A stretch of DNA of 64,000 nucleotides, taken from positions 1 through 64,000 of the forward strand of contig JAVBQG010000009.1 of assembly GCA_031549185.1 (NCBI GenBank), read 5' to 3'. Below, piece after piece: positions 34,119-43,206 of this stretch (positions are counted from its first letter, which is position 1; each line of letters starts with the position of its first letter). A program made the translations under genes and the position numbers. This DNA is from JAVBQG01 sp031549185 (GTDB lineage Bacteria > Synergistota > Synergistia > Synergistales > Synergistaceae). The notes under the pieces were generated by a model that saw nothing but the letters and a program-made list of their open reading frames with translations, had not been told where the DNA came from and ran no database searches.

Positions 34119-34298
34119 TTACAGGCACATATCGGAGACGAAATCCCCCCACCAGTCATCCAAGCCGGAGACGAAGGATTCTTCGAGGTCGGGTATGACG
34201 GAGTCGATGAAGAGGACATCCTCCTCGAGGTCGGGCAGCAAGTCGACACATTCGTATTCGAGCATGCGATCCCGTTCCGTCAGGCTGAGCAACGCCAT
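34119..34298 (-). CDS. Small acidic protein of unknown function
   Basis: A 59-residue reading frame with 17 acidic and only two basic residues. Leu/Glu/Asp clusters ('DLLPDLEEDVLFIDS', 'DLEESFVSGLDDWWGDF') give an amphipathic, strongly negative protein. I recognise no family. It is supported by a strong GGGGAGG ribosome site five bases before ATG 34298 (an adjacent ATG at 34301 is closer) and by the terminator 72 bases downstream. It lies 101 bases downstream of guaB. It could be an RNAP, anti-sigma or proteostasis mini-protein, but nothing in the sequence decides this. Confidence 0.55.
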   Translation of the reverse strand: MALLSLTERDRMLEYECVDLLPDLEEDVLFIDSVIPDLEESFVSGLDDWWGDFVSDMCL

Positions 34299-34399
34299 CA
34301 TTCCCTCCCCTTTCCTTCGACGATGCGAATACTATAGTACATTTTCAGAAAATATTCCACAGCGAAATCTTGCGCTGCTTCAACTTTATCAAAGACGAT

Positions 34400-35902
34400 T
34401 TATTGCTGGCGATCATCGACCGCGTAGTTCGGAGCCTCCTTGGTGACCACCACGTCGTGGGGGTGGCTCTCCTTCATCGAGGCCGGGGTCACCTGCACGA
34501 AGCGCGCGATCTTATGAAGCTGCTCGATGCTCGGCGCGCCGACGTAGCCCATGCCTGAGCGAATGCCGCCGACCATCTGATAGACAATTCCTCCGAGTGA
34601 ACCCTTGTGCGGGACAAGACCCTCGATCCCTTCGGGGACGAGTTTCTCCTCGGAGGCGCCCTCCTGGAAGTACCGGTCCTTGCTGCAGCCTTCTTTCATC
34701 GCACCGAGGGATCCCATGCCGCGATAGCTCTTGAAGGAGCGACCTCGATAGATGATCGCCTCGCCCGGGCTCTCCTCCGTTCCGGCGAAGAGCGACCCGA
34801 TCATCACGGTGTCCGCGCCCGCCGCCAATGCCTTCACGATGTCCCCGGAGTAACGCACGCCTCCGTCCGCGATGACCTTGCAGCCGTGTTTGTGAGCGAC
34901 CTCCGACACGTTCATGACCGCAGCCACCTGCGGTACGCCGATGCCCGCCACGATGCGCGTGGTGCAGATTGACCCCGGGCCGATACCGACCTTCACCGCG
35001 TCGACTCCGGCCTCGATCAGGGCCTCAGCTGCCTCTGCCGTGGCGATGTTTCCGCCGATCAACGGCAGGTCGGGGTATTTGTTTCGAATCGCCTTGATCG
35101 TATCGATGACCAGTTTCGAATGGCCGTGAGCCGTATCGACGACGATGACGTCGATGTCGTTTTCGATCAGCGCCTCCACGCGCTCCATGGTATCCGCGCT
35201 GGTTCCCACCGCGGCGCCGACGCAAAGACGCCCTTTGCGGTCCTTCGTCGCGTTGGGGAAGTCCTTCGCCTTCTGGATGTCCTTGATCGTGATGAGGCCC
35301 TTCAGCTTGCCATCCGCGTCGACGATGGGCAGTTTTTCCACCTTGCAGCGACTCAAAATCTGCTTTGCCCCATCGAGGTCGGTGCCGACGGGGGCCGTCG
35401 CGATATTCTCCTTTGTCATCACGTTGTCGATCGGCTGGTCGTACTCGGTGATAAACCGCAGATCGCGGTTCGTGATGATGCCGACCAGCTTCATATCCTT
35501 GTCGACGATCGGCACTCCGGAGATATGGTAGTGCGCCATGAGTTCCATCGCCCGGCGCACCAGGTCGTTCGGGTAGAGGTAAAACGGATCGACGATGACG
35601 CCCGACTCGGAGCGCTTGACCTTGTCGACCTCAGCCGCCTGTTGCTCGATCGTCAGGTTGCGATGCAAAAAACCGATGCCGCCTTCCCGCGCAAGGGCGA
35701 TGGCGAGCCGTCCCTCCGTAACCGTATCCATCGCGGCGCTGCAGATCGGCGCATGCAGCCGGATCTGAGGCGTCAGCCATGTGCTCGTATCCACCGCGCC
35801 CGGCAATACCTCACTGTAGCCAGGTACGAGGAGAATGTCGTCGAACGTAAAACCCCTGTACTCCACAAACTTGTCGCGAAAAGCCCTGTTGTCCTTGTCC
35901 AC
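34400..35902 (-). CDS. guaB: IMP dehydrogenase
   Basis: 500 residues. TIM barrel interrupted by two CBS domains (about 98-215). The catalytic loop Gly-Pro-Gly-Ser-Ile-Cys-Thr-Thr-Arg is near residue 310, and 'GGVRYSGDIVKALAAGADTVMIG' and the flap 'YRGMGSLGAM' follow. It makes XMP from IMP, the committed GTP step. GTG start at 35902 with AGGAGGAG ahead. A TATAAT sits 36 bases upstream, next to the gltX stop, so a separate promoter is possible. Confidence 0.97.
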   Translation of the reverse strand: MDKDNRAFRDKFVEYRGFTFDDILLVPGYSEVLPGAVDTSTWLTPQIRLHAPICSAAMDTVTEGRLAIALAREGGIGFLHRNLTIEQQAAEVDKVKRSESGVIVDPFYLYPNDLVRRAMELMAHYHISGVPIVDKDMKLVGIITNRDLRFITEYDQPIDNVMTKENIATAPVGTDLDGAKQILSRCKVEKLPIVDADGKLKGLITIKDIQKAKDFPNATKDRKGRLCVGAAVGTSADTMERVEALIENDIDVIVVDTAHGHSKLVIDTIKAIRNKYPDLPLIGGNIATAEAAEALIEAGVDAVKVGIGPGSICTTRIVAGIGVPQVAAVMNVSEVAHKHGCKVIADGGVRYSGDIVKALAAGADTVMIGSLFAGTEESPGEAIIYRGRSFKSYRGMGSLGAMKEGCSKDRYFQEGASEEKLVPEGIEGLVPHKGSLGGIVYQMVGGIRSGMGYVGAPSIEQLHKIARFVQVTPASMKESHPHDVVVTKEAPNYAVDDRQQ

Positions 35903-35938
35903 TCCGTCTCCTCCTGTCTCAAGCCATAATCTCGGTTA

Positions 35939-37345
35939 TTATAATCCTGCGGTCCCTTGTATTGTCATCGTGGTTTTATCCAATGCGCGGCCCTTGCCGA
36001 AGCAAGCGAGCAGCAACGCCACCGGCACGCCGTCCTCCCTGCCCGTCAGCAGGCGGCGGAGGGCGTGGTAGAAATCTTTCCCTTTCAGCTCCCGCTCCTT
36101 CATAAAGACCTTCAAAAGCTGTTTGATTTCTTCATACGACCAGTCGGCGGTCGATTGACCCTTCAGCGCTTCCCGAAGCAGGGGCAACCAAGGGGGTGTT
36201 TCCGCGCCCTCGGTTTGGCCGGCCGCTCCGAATTGCTCGTCGAGCGCTGCCGCCAGCTCTTTTTTCGTCGCGCAAAGAGGAAGGAGTTCGGAGATCATCT
36301 CCAGGCGGTCGGAACGCAGAGACTCCCGCTCCTCGATCTCCGGAAAATGTTTCAGGGTCTCTGCCAGAAGCTCTTCCGGAGGCGCGGCTGCGAGTGAGAG
36401 TTTGCCGAAGTAACGCAGTCTCTCCTGGTCGTGGATCGGCGACGACAGTGCCACCGCGTTCAGGTCGAAGCTATCCGACAGTTCCGCGAGCGAGGACAGG
36501 CGATCCGTCGGGGCGCCCGCCCAGCTCAGGGTGGCGAGATACGCCACGATGGCCACGGGGTCCCACCCTTCGTCGCGATACGATTCGAGGGATATCGCGC
36601 CGGAACGTTTGCTGAGCTTATGCCTCGCCTCGTCGAGGATCATCGGAATATGGACCCATTCCGGCAGAGCCCAGTCGAGCGCTTTGTAAATCGTCTCCTG
36701 TTTGGGGGTGTTGGAAAGGTGCTCTTCTCCCCGGATCACGTGCGTGACGCCGGCATCGTGGTCGTCGACGGCCACGGCGAAGAGATAGGTACAGGTGCCG
36801 TCGGTCCGGGTCAGGACGAAATCTCCGACGCTCTCCATCGGGAAGCTCAACACACCGCGCAGGCGGTCGTGAAAGACATACGACGAAGAGCTTCTGGGAA
36901 CGGCCAACCGCCAGCAGAAGCTCGCGCCCGCCGCCATCCGACTCTCTCTCTCCTGTCGCGAGAGGTCGCGGCACGTGCCCGCATAAACACCCGCCGTTCC
37001 GTCGGCTTGATCGACGGCGGGACAGAAGCAGGGGTAGGCGGCGCCATGAGCAATCAACTCGTTCAAAACAGCCCTATGCCTTGACGACCGATCGGTCTGA
37101 TAAACCGGCTCTTCGTCGGGGACGATACCGAGCCAGTGAAGGTCCCGCAGGATTCTCGATGCGTATTCGAGCGACGACCTCGCTCGGTCGGTGTCCTCGA
37201 AGCGCAGCAAAAATTCTCCCCCGTTGCGCTTTGCCCAGAGATAGTTGAAGAGCGCCGTACGCGCTCCTCCGATATGAAGCAACCCCGTCGGCGACGGGGC
37301 GAATCTCGTTCTTATGAGGTTTTTCCGTCCGCTATTTTCCGCCAA
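35939..37345 (-). CDS. gltX: Glutamyl-tRNA synthetase
   Basis: 468 residues, class I synthetase. 'RFAPSPTGLLHIGGARTALFN' carries the HIGH-type motif. A Cys-Phe-Cys...Tyr-Ala-Gly-Thr-Cys zinc-type element follows, with Lys-Leu-Ser-Lys-Arg as the KMSKS equivalent. The C-terminal anticodon domain is all-helical. TTG start at 37345 overlapping rlpA by 14 bases; no strong ribosome site, so coupling is likely. Confidence 0.95.
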   Translation of the reverse strand: MAENSGRKNLIRTRFAPSPTGLLHIGGARTALFNYLWAKRNGGEFLLRFEDTDRARSSLEYASRILRDLHWLGIVPDEEPVYQTDRSSRHRAVLNELIAHGAAYPCFCPAVDQADGTAGVYAGTCRDLSRQERESRMAAGASFCWRLAVPRSSSSYVFHDRLRGVLSFPMESVGDFVLTRTDGTCTYLFAVAVDDHDAGVTHVIRGEEHLSNTPKQETIYKALDWALPEWVHIPMILDEARHKLSKRSGAISLESYRDEGWDPVAIVAYLATLSWAGAPTDRLSSLAELSDSFDLNAVALSSPIHDQERLRYFGKLSLAAAPPEELLAETLKHFPEIEERESLRSDRLEMISELLPLCATKKELAAALDEQFGAAGQTEGAETPPWLPLLREALKGQSTADWSYEEIKQLLKVFMKERELKGKDFYHALRRLLTGREDGVPVALLLACFGKGRALDKTTMTIQGTAGL

Positions 37346-38078
37346 TGGTCTCTACTCTTCCAATGACCTCGAATTTCGCCTTGGCCACGCCCATCCTCTT
37401 GATGCCGAGTACCTCCGCGGCGGCCTGCGAGATATCGAGCAATCTGTTCTTGTGCTCTCTGAATCGATCCGTGACGCGAACGATGACGGACTTTCCCGTG
37501 GCTGGTGTTGTGACGCGAACCAATGTCCCGAAGGGGAGGTTTTTGGCGGCGCACGTCAGGTGGCTCTCCGTAAAACGCTCGCCGTTGGCAAAACGCCGGC
37601 CGATCATCTTGCCCCCGTACCAGGAGACCGCCCCTGTGATTTCGAACTCTCCTCGCAACTTGTAAGCCTCCGTCAGGTCTTTCGCGTGCAGATCGCCCAC
37701 CGCCTCGTACATCTTGGACAGCCAGTGCAGAGACAAAAGATGGGGGTTCAAGCGGAGAGCTCCGCCGTGTTCGGGCTTGGCCGCAAACACGTTTTTCTCG
37801 CCCACGAACAAGCACCACTGGTCTTTTTCCTTCTGCACGCGGATGTCGGTGAGTTTGAAACCCCTCATGTAGAGTTCGTTGAAGCTGTCCGAGAGAGCGC
37901 CCACCTCCGGCGCGTACGCCACGGGGAAACGCCAGATCCTCGTATCGCCGATTCTCCAGACGACGCTCGCCCCCTCCTGATCCACTTCCGAGGGCATGGC
38001 CAAGGATGTGCCGCACATCGCACACCAGATACAAAGCATCATCAGCGTTATTCTTGTCAATTCCGTCGTTCTCTTCAT
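37332..38078 (-). CDS. rlpA: RlpA-like septal protein (double-psi beta-barrel)
   Basis: 248 residues. N-terminal signal peptide (about 1-27) without a clear lipobox, a middle region of unknown fold, then the RlpA/DPBB core from about residue 150: 'GAVSWYGGKMIGRRFANGERF', 'LPFGTLVRVTTPATGKSVIVRVTDR', 'LLDISQAAAEVLG'. The catalytic Asp in 'VTDR' is present. It should cleave or bind peptidoglycan at division sites. No SPOR domain. Confidence 0.9.
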   Translation of the reverse strand: MKRTTELTRITLMMLCIWCAMCGTSLAMPSEVDQEGASVVWRIGDTRIWRFPVAYAPEVGALSDSFNELYMRGFKLTDIRVQKEKDQWCLFVGEKNVFAAKPEHGGALRLNPHLLSLHWLSKMYEAVGDLHAKDLTEAYKLRGEFEITGAVSWYGGKMIGRRFANGERFTESHLTCAAKNLPFGTLVRVTTPATGKSVIVRVTDRFREHKNRLLDISQAAAEVLGIKRMGVAKAKFEVIGRVETIGGK

Positions 38079-38097
38079 GATTGTTTTTCCTTTTCCG

Positions 38098-39258
38098 TCA
38101 AGACAACGCGCTCACGCGCTCGATCGTCGCCACAGCGTGACACGTCATGCACTCTCCACGTCCCACACTTCCGACGTGTTCTCCAGATTTTACCTTAAGG
38201 CCGATCTTTCCTCCGAGATCAAACGACCCAAAGCGCCGGGATAAGTGACCCATTATTTCAGGGACTTTCGTCCCGAGTCGAGGAACCTGCGCCACGAGAG
38301 TCACGTCGCACCACACGACGCTCCATGCTCTCTCGTTCAACAATGACAACACATTCTCCAGCAGGCGCGTGCTGTCGGCGTCCCGGTAGGTTTCGTCGGA
38401 CGCGGGAAAAAGCGTACCGATGTCCCTCTCGCCCGCGGCCCCGAGCAGCGCATCCGCCATGGCATGGCAGACGATGTCCGCATCCGAGTGCCCCAGAAGG
38501 CCGAGCGGCGAATCGATCTCCACTCCCCCCAGAATCAACCGCCGACCCGGCACCAGTTCGTGCACGTCGTACCCGAAACCGACGCGCTGTTCTCTGGCCG
38601 CGTTCACCAGGGCACGCGCGATCTGCCAGTCGAAATCCGTCGTAACTTTAAAATTTTTTTCATCCCCCGGCACACCGACGAGCTCCCTGGACGAGTCCAG
38701 CCACAGGGTAGCTTCGTCTGTGGCGCCGGCACCGTCCCCTTCGAGGACCTCTAGCAGATTTGCACGGTGGAAGGCCTGAGGCGTCTGCGTACGCAATATC
38801 TCCTCGCGCGGTACGACCGAGATTTTATCGCCGCAAACCCTCTTCAACGAATCGACGGAGCCGAGCAGCGGAATCGCGCCTCGAGAGTCCGTCGTCTTCT
38901 CGATCAGCGCCTCGCAAAGCGACGTGGAGAGAAATGGTCGGGCAGCGTCGTGAATCATCACGTAGTCGGCATCCGTCGCCCGCAGGCCGTTGATTACGGA
39001 CCCGGTCCTCGCAGCTCCTCCCGCCGTCCTGACAAGAGGACATTTCAAATTACCCGGCGTTTCGGGGATATTGTCCGCGGGAAAGACGGCCACCACCTCG
39101 CGGATCATCCCCCGCGCGTACAGCCCCTCCGCCACCCGCGCGCTCCACTCCCAGAGCGACCTGTCACCAAGCCGGCGGAACTGCTTGGGCTCTCCTCCCA
39201 TACGGCTGCCGGACCCTGCCGCCACGAGCACGAAAGCCCAATCGTCGCCTCTTTTCAT
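38098..39258 (-). CDS. ispDF: Bifunctional IspD/IspF enzyme of the MEP pathway
   Basis: 386 residues fusing two enzymes. Residues 1-228 are IspD (2-C-methyl-D-erythritol 4-phosphate cytidylyltransferase: 'AAGSGSRMGGEPKQF', 'DAARPF'). Residues 230-386 are IspF (2,4-cyclodiphosphate synthase: 'GYDVHEL' metal His, 'LGHSDADIVCHAMADALLGA', 'AGERDIGTLFP'). The fusion skips the intervening IspE step, as in some proteobacteria and Synergistetes. Start shares one base with the upstream stop (TAATG). Confidence 0.96.
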   Translation of the reverse strand: MKRGDDWAFVLVAAGSGSRMGGEPKQFRRLGDRSLWEWSARVAEGLYARGMIREVVAVFPADNIPETPGNLKCPLVRTAGGAARTGSVINGLRATDADYVMIHDAARPFLSTSLCEALIEKTTDSRGAIPLLGSVDSLKRVCGDKISVVPREEILRTQTPQAFHRANLLEVLEGDGAGATDEATLWLDSSRELVGVPGDEKNFKVTTDFDWQIARALVNAAREQRVGFGYDVHELVPGRRLILGGVEIDSPLGLLGHSDADIVCHAMADALLGAAGERDIGTLFPASDETYRDADSTRLLENVLSLLNERAWSVVWCDVTLVAQVPRLGTKVPEIMGHLSRRFGSFDLGGKIGLKVKSGEHVGSVGRGECMTCHAVATIERVSALS

Positions 39259-40436
39259 TATTTCCTGAGCCTTCCGAAAACCATGCGGCCTGCAGAGGTC
39301 TGCAGCATGGATGTGATCGTAACGTCAGCCGTCGTGCCGATGTCGCTCTCGCCATCCTCCACGACGAGCATCGTGCCATCTTCGAGATAGCCGATACCCT
39401 GTCCCGGCTCCTTGCCGGGGCGAATGATATCGATCTTGACGATCTCGCCCGGCAGGAACTGCGGCTTGAGCGAATTGGCAAGATCGTTGACGTTGAGGAC
39501 GATGACGCCCTCGATTTTGGCGATCTGATTCAGGTTGTAGTCGGTGGTCAGGATTTTCGCGCCCGTGCGTTTGCAGAGCTCCACGAGAGCCTCGTCGACC
39601 TTGTCCCGCTTCAACTCCTTGAACGTCACGTCCGGTATCCGCACGTCGAGGGTCTTGATCTTCTGCAGTTCGGAGACGACGGAGAGTCCTCGTCTGCCGC
39701 GCGCTCGCCTCATCGGGTCCGAGGAGTCCGCTACGCCCTGCAGCTCCGCCAACACAAAACGCGGCAGCAACAGCGTTCCCTCGACAAATCCGGTCTGCGC
39801 GATGTCTAAAATTCTGCCGTCGATCAACGCGCTCGTATCGAGCACCTTCTGGCTCGCAAACACGCCGTCCGCATCCCCGTCCTGTTCGTTCGCAACCGCT
39901 TCCAGATCCGCAAGGCTGGGTTCGCCCCCGTTCTTGTTGCTTCTTGAACGCCTGGAGAACCTTCCGCCGAAGCCCAGTATATGGACGATAAAATGCCAGA
40001 TCTCATCGCGCCGTTTCAAACACGCCCTCATGCCGACATACGCGAAGAGCACATTGAGCGCGATCGCCACATAGAAACCAATCCCCGGGATGCCGATGAA
40101 AGGAATGGCAACCAGGTTCGCCAGTAGCAGGCTTATGGTCAAACCGGCCAGCGCGACGCCGATATCCGACATGCTCACATTCTGCAGCGCGTTTTCGAAC
40201 ACCTGCCCGATCACCCTCAACAACCACCAGATAAGAGGTGTCAGCAGGTATCCCGCCGCAGCAAACAACAATATGGAAAAAGCCGTCCACAGATGTGGGT
40301 GCGCGATCGTCGCCACCCACGGAATATTCATCTTAAGTAGAAGTTGCGCGCTCTGATAGCCGGCAATGCCGCCTACGAACGTGACCAGAAAGCGTAGTAT
40401 AATTTTCATAAGGCCTGTAATTCCCGTCTCCGCCAT
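39258..40436 (-). CDS. YacL-like PIN-TRAM membrane protein
   Basis: 392 residues. Four N-terminal membrane helices (about 10-135), then a PIN ribonuclease-fold domain (about 197-315: 'VLDTSALIDGRI', acidic Asp200, Glu231-type residues, 'TTDYNLNQIA'), then a TRAM domain (about 325-390). In Bacilli YacL is a membrane RNase of stress response. ATG 40436 sits eight bases after AGGAGG, so the longer frame is not used. Confidence 0.9.
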   Translation of the reverse strand: MAETGITGLMKIILRFLVTFVGGIAGYQSAQLLLKMNIPWVATIAHPHLWTAFSILLFAAAGYLLTPLIWWLLRVIGQVFENALQNVSMSDIGVALAGLTISLLLANLVAIPFIGIPGIGFYVAIALNVLFAYVGMRACLKRRDEIWHFIVHILGFGGRFSRRSRSNKNGGEPSLADLEAVANEQDGDADGVFASQKVLDTSALIDGRILDIAQTGFVEGTLLLPRFVLAELQGVADSSDPMRRARGRRGLSVVSELQKIKTLDVRIPDVTFKELKRDKVDEALVELCKRTGAKILTTDYNLNQIAKIEGVIVLNVNDLANSLKPQFLPGEIVKIDIIRPGKEPGQGIGYLEDGTMLVVEDGESDIGTTADVTITSMLQTSAGRMVFGRLRK

Positions 40437-40487
40437 ACCCTTATCCTCCTTTCTCACATTGGTTCGATACAATAAAAAAAGCCGCCG

Positions 40488-41096
40488 TTATTCCTCCGAC
40501 TGCACCTCGCGCCTCGATTCAAGCGCGATATGAAGCGTAACCCTGTCCGCAAAGCCGATGCTCCCTCCGACGGGCAAGCCGTACGAAAGGCGCGACAGTT
40601 TGATCGGACAACCCGCCAGTGCTTCCTGCACCGTATATGCGGTAAGATCCCCCTCGATTCTCGGATTCAGGGCAAGTATCACCTCCGATACGTTCAGTTC
40701 CTCGATTCGCTCCTTCAGGCGTTCGAGACTCTCCTCCGGCACCTCCTGATCGTCCAGCGGGGAGCAGCGCCCGCCGAGGACATGATAAAGGCCATTGTAT
40801 ACGCCGGATTGTTCCATCGCAACGCAATCTTCCTGTGTTTCGACCACACAAATTTTTCTCCGATCACGTAGCGGGTCGACGCAGATACGGCATGGGTCGG
40901 TCGTCGTGATATTGCCGCATTCGCTGCAGGCGCACACTTGCTCATGCAGGGAAGTGATCGCGTTCGCGAGGGATCGGGCCCACTCCCCGTCCTGGCTCAG
41001 CATGAAAAAGACCATTCGTCTGGCGGTCTTCTCTCCGACGCCCGGAAATTTCCCCCAAAGCGAGATCAACCGTTCGAACGAATCCGGCAGGCTCAC
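40488..41096 (-). CDS. recR: Recombination protein RecR
   Basis: 202 residues. N-terminal helix-hairpin-helix ('GKFPGVGEKTARRM'), C4 zinc finger (Cys-Ser-Glu-Cys...Cys-Arg-Ile-Cys near 57-72), Toprim domain ('ICVVETQEDCVAME'...'DVHVLGG'-like) and C-terminal Walker B-like 'SYGLPVGGSI'. Binds gapped DNA with RecO. GTG start. Follows ebfC by nine bases, the dnaX-ebfC-recR order without dnaX here. Confidence 0.95.
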   Translation of the reverse strand: MSLPDSFERLISLWGKFPGVGEKTARRMVFFMLSQDGEWARSLANAITSLHEQVCACSECGNITTTDPCRICVDPLRDRRKICVVETQEDCVAMEQSGVYNGLYHVLGGRCSPLDDQEVPEESLERLKERIEELNVSEVILALNPRIEGDLTAYTVQEALAGCPIKLSRLSYGLPVGGSIGFADRVTLHIALESRREVQSEE

Positions 41097-41105
41097 GAAA
41101 AAACC

Positions 41106-41414
41106 TTATAACAGGCCAGGGATGTTCATCCCGCCAGTCAGGCTGCCCATGCGCTTCTCGGAGAGTTCCCGGCTCTGGCGCAGCGCTTCCTTGACGGCGG
41201 AGAGCACGAGGTCCTCGAGCATCTCCACGTCCTCCGGATCGACAACCTCCTTCGAGATGGAGATACCGACGACCTCTCCATGTCCGTTGGCTTTCGCAGT
41301 GACCATCCCGCCGCCGGCGGCTCCCTCGACGACCTCCTTGCCGAGTTCCTCCTGCGCAAGCATCATCTGCGCCTGCATCTTCTGAACCTGTTTCAGCATC
41401 TTGTCCATCTTCAT
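41106..41414 (-). CDS. ebfC: YbaB/EbfC nucleoid-associated protein
   Basis: 102 residues. N-terminal long helix 'MLKQVQKMQAQMMLAQEELG' pairs with its dimer mate, then the 'VTAKANGHGEVVGISI' sheet and C-terminal helices. Binds DNA. Typical neighbour of recR. Confidence 0.94.
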   Translation of the reverse strand: MKMDKMLKQVQKMQAQMMLAQEELGKEVVEGAAGGGMVTAKANGHGEVVGISISKEVVDPEDVEMLEDLVLSAVKEALRQSRELSEKRMGSLTGGMNIPGLL

Positions 41415-41441
41415 CGCAATTCATCCTCTCGTTTCAAACAT

Positions 41442-43193
41442 TTAGACCGGCGACTGCCATGTATCGAGTCGCAGTTTTTTCAAAAACACCAGCAGCACGA
41501 AGAGAGGCAACTGCGCGACCCTTCTCCAGCGAGACGGTTCCTGTATCGTCCTGTAGAGCCATTCCAGTTTCAGCTTACGCCAACGGAGGGGTGCCCTCTT
41601 CAATGTGCCGGAGAGAACGTCGAAACTTCCGCCGACGCCCATCCCCACAATGCTGCCGAGATACTTCATATTCTCGTCGAGCCAGTACTCCTGCTTTGGA
41701 ACGCCCAGTGCGACGAACAGGATGCAGGTTCCCACATTTCGTATCTCCTCGCAAATATTCTCACTCTCGGCGTTGGAAAAGTAGCCGTCTCGACAACCCG
41801 ATACGGTCAACCCCGGATATTTTTCCCGCAGTTTTTCGGCGGCCTTTTCAGCGATGCCGGGCTTTCCTCCCAGAAAGTAAACCGGCCAACCCTGCGAGGC
41901 CGCCTGCCGGCAGAGATGTTCCGTAAACTCGACGCCCGGTATCTGCTCCTGCACCGGCGAACCGAGGAAACGTAGCGCCCAGGTCAGGCCGCTGCCATCG
42001 GGAAGCACCAGCGCCGCCCTGCCGATGATTCTGCAATACCGTTTGTCCCTTCTGCTGCGCAGGGACGCGAGCGCGTCCGGCGTGACGATCATGCGCGAGG
42101 CATCTTTCGAAGAAACCCAGGCGCCAACCCGCCCCAGGGCGTAATCCAACGAAAAGTTATCGACCGTGACCCCCCAGAGGGAGGGGTGCGTCGAAGTGCT
42201 CTCCCCGCCGTTTCGAAGTCGCGCGACCACGATGTAGATTCCGGCCCCAAACAACAGCAGTGCCAACACGAGAGAGCCGAGATCAAAGAAACCCATCTGC
42301 AGTGTGGCGATCGCTCCGCCGCAGAGTGCGCACAACCCTGTCACCACAAAGACCGCGGTCGGATGGTCGGTACCCTTCACCACAAGTTTGCGGTAGATGA
42401 TCATGTTGCCCAGCGGCTTGGGCGAGAAGGCGGCGGAGAGGACGCTGAGCGATGTCTCCAGGATCGGAATCATGAAGAGCCCAAGTGGCAGGATCATGAC
42501 CGTCGAAAAAGCGACCCCTTTACTCGCCCCCAGCATGGAGGAACCCGCGAGCAGCGTGCCCCACAGTGCGGAAAGCGGGGTTCCCAGCCTGCGGTAGACA
42601 TTGACGTGCCTGCTCCAGAAGACGAGAATCAGCGCGAGCCCACAGATCGACATCACGAGCGCCTCCGAGAGACCCTTGGACGATATCGCCGTCACGATCG
42701 CAAGCAACACCCAACTCACGAGCAGCAGGCAGCCGCCCATACCCGGAATTTCATCGAAGGCCTGAAAGAGGATCGGGAAGAGCCCTACCCAGAGCGTGCT
42801 GAGCAGAATGGACGAAAAACCGGAGAGGTAGAAGAACTCGCCCTCCGGAAGGCCGATAAACGTGATTCTCGGCCCGAGCAGAGAGACCCCCAGGCCGATC
42901 AGCAGGTAACAAAAACGCAGATCCCAGTTTTTCGCGACTTTCTGACAGAAACCGACGAGGCCCGCGATGATGCCCGCCGTGATCGTCAACTTCATCGGCG
43001 CACTCTGCGTCCAGATTCCACAGAGCGCCCACGCGGCCATCATGCAGATGTCCCGGAGGTAGTAATACTGATCCCGTTCGAGCTCTCTTCTGAAAATCCG
43101 CTGTATAAAGACACATACAACCAGAATAGTGGTGACCACCACCGCCATTCTGATATATCCGGGATCGATCTCGTACAACAGAGGCAGATTCAA
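41442..43193 (-). CDS. WecG/TagA/CpsF glycosyltransferase fused to a GT4-like membrane domain
   Basis: 583 residues. Residues 1-330 have about ten membrane helices and follow the order of GT4 (WecA/TagO/MraY) phosphoglycosyl transferases, including 'MIPILETSLSVLS' and a late loop at 264-280. However the hallmark Asp-Asp motif, Asn-x-x-Asn-x-x-Asp and His-rich loop are absent: the equivalent sites read Phe-Gln-Ala-Phe-Asp and Thr-Asp-His-Pro. Residues 340-560 are a WecG/TagA domain: Thr-Pro-Asp-Ala, 'ALVLPDGSGLTWALR', 'EQIPGVEF', 'LGGKPGIAEKAAEKLREKYPGL', 'ALGVPKQEYWLDEN', 'VGGSFDVLSGTLKRAP'. It probably adds a sugar to a lipid-linked precursor of a surface glycan. Confidence 0.85.
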   Translation of the reverse strand: MNLPLLYEIDPGYIRMAVVVTTILVVCVFIQRIFRRELERDQYYYLRDICMMAAWALCGIWTQSAPMKLTITAGIIAGLVGFCQKVAKNWDLRFCYLLIGLGVSLLGPRITFIGLPEGEFFYLSGFSSILLSTLWVGLFPILFQAFDEIPGMGGCLLLVSWVLLAIVTAISSKGLSEALVMSICGLALILVFWSRHVNVYRRLGTPLSALWGTLLAGSSMLGASKGVAFSTVMILPLGLFMIPILETSLSVLSAAFSPKPLGNMIIYRKLVVKGTDHPTAVFVVTGLCALCGGAIATLQMGFFDLGSLVLALLLFGAGIYIVVARLRNGGESTSTHPSLWGVTVDNFSLDYALGRVGAWVSSKDASRMIVTPDALASLRSRRDKRYCRIIGRAALVLPDGSGLTWALRFLGSPVQEQIPGVEFTEHLCRQAASQGWPVYFLGGKPGIAEKAAEKLREKYPGLTVSGCRDGYFSNAESENICEEIRNVGTCILFVALGVPKQEYWLDENMKYLGSIVGMGVGGSFDVLSGTLKRAPLRWRKLKLEWLYRTIQEPSRWRRVAQLPLFVLLVFLKKLRLDTWQSPV

Positions 43194-43206
43194 CGAAAAC
43201 GCCCGC

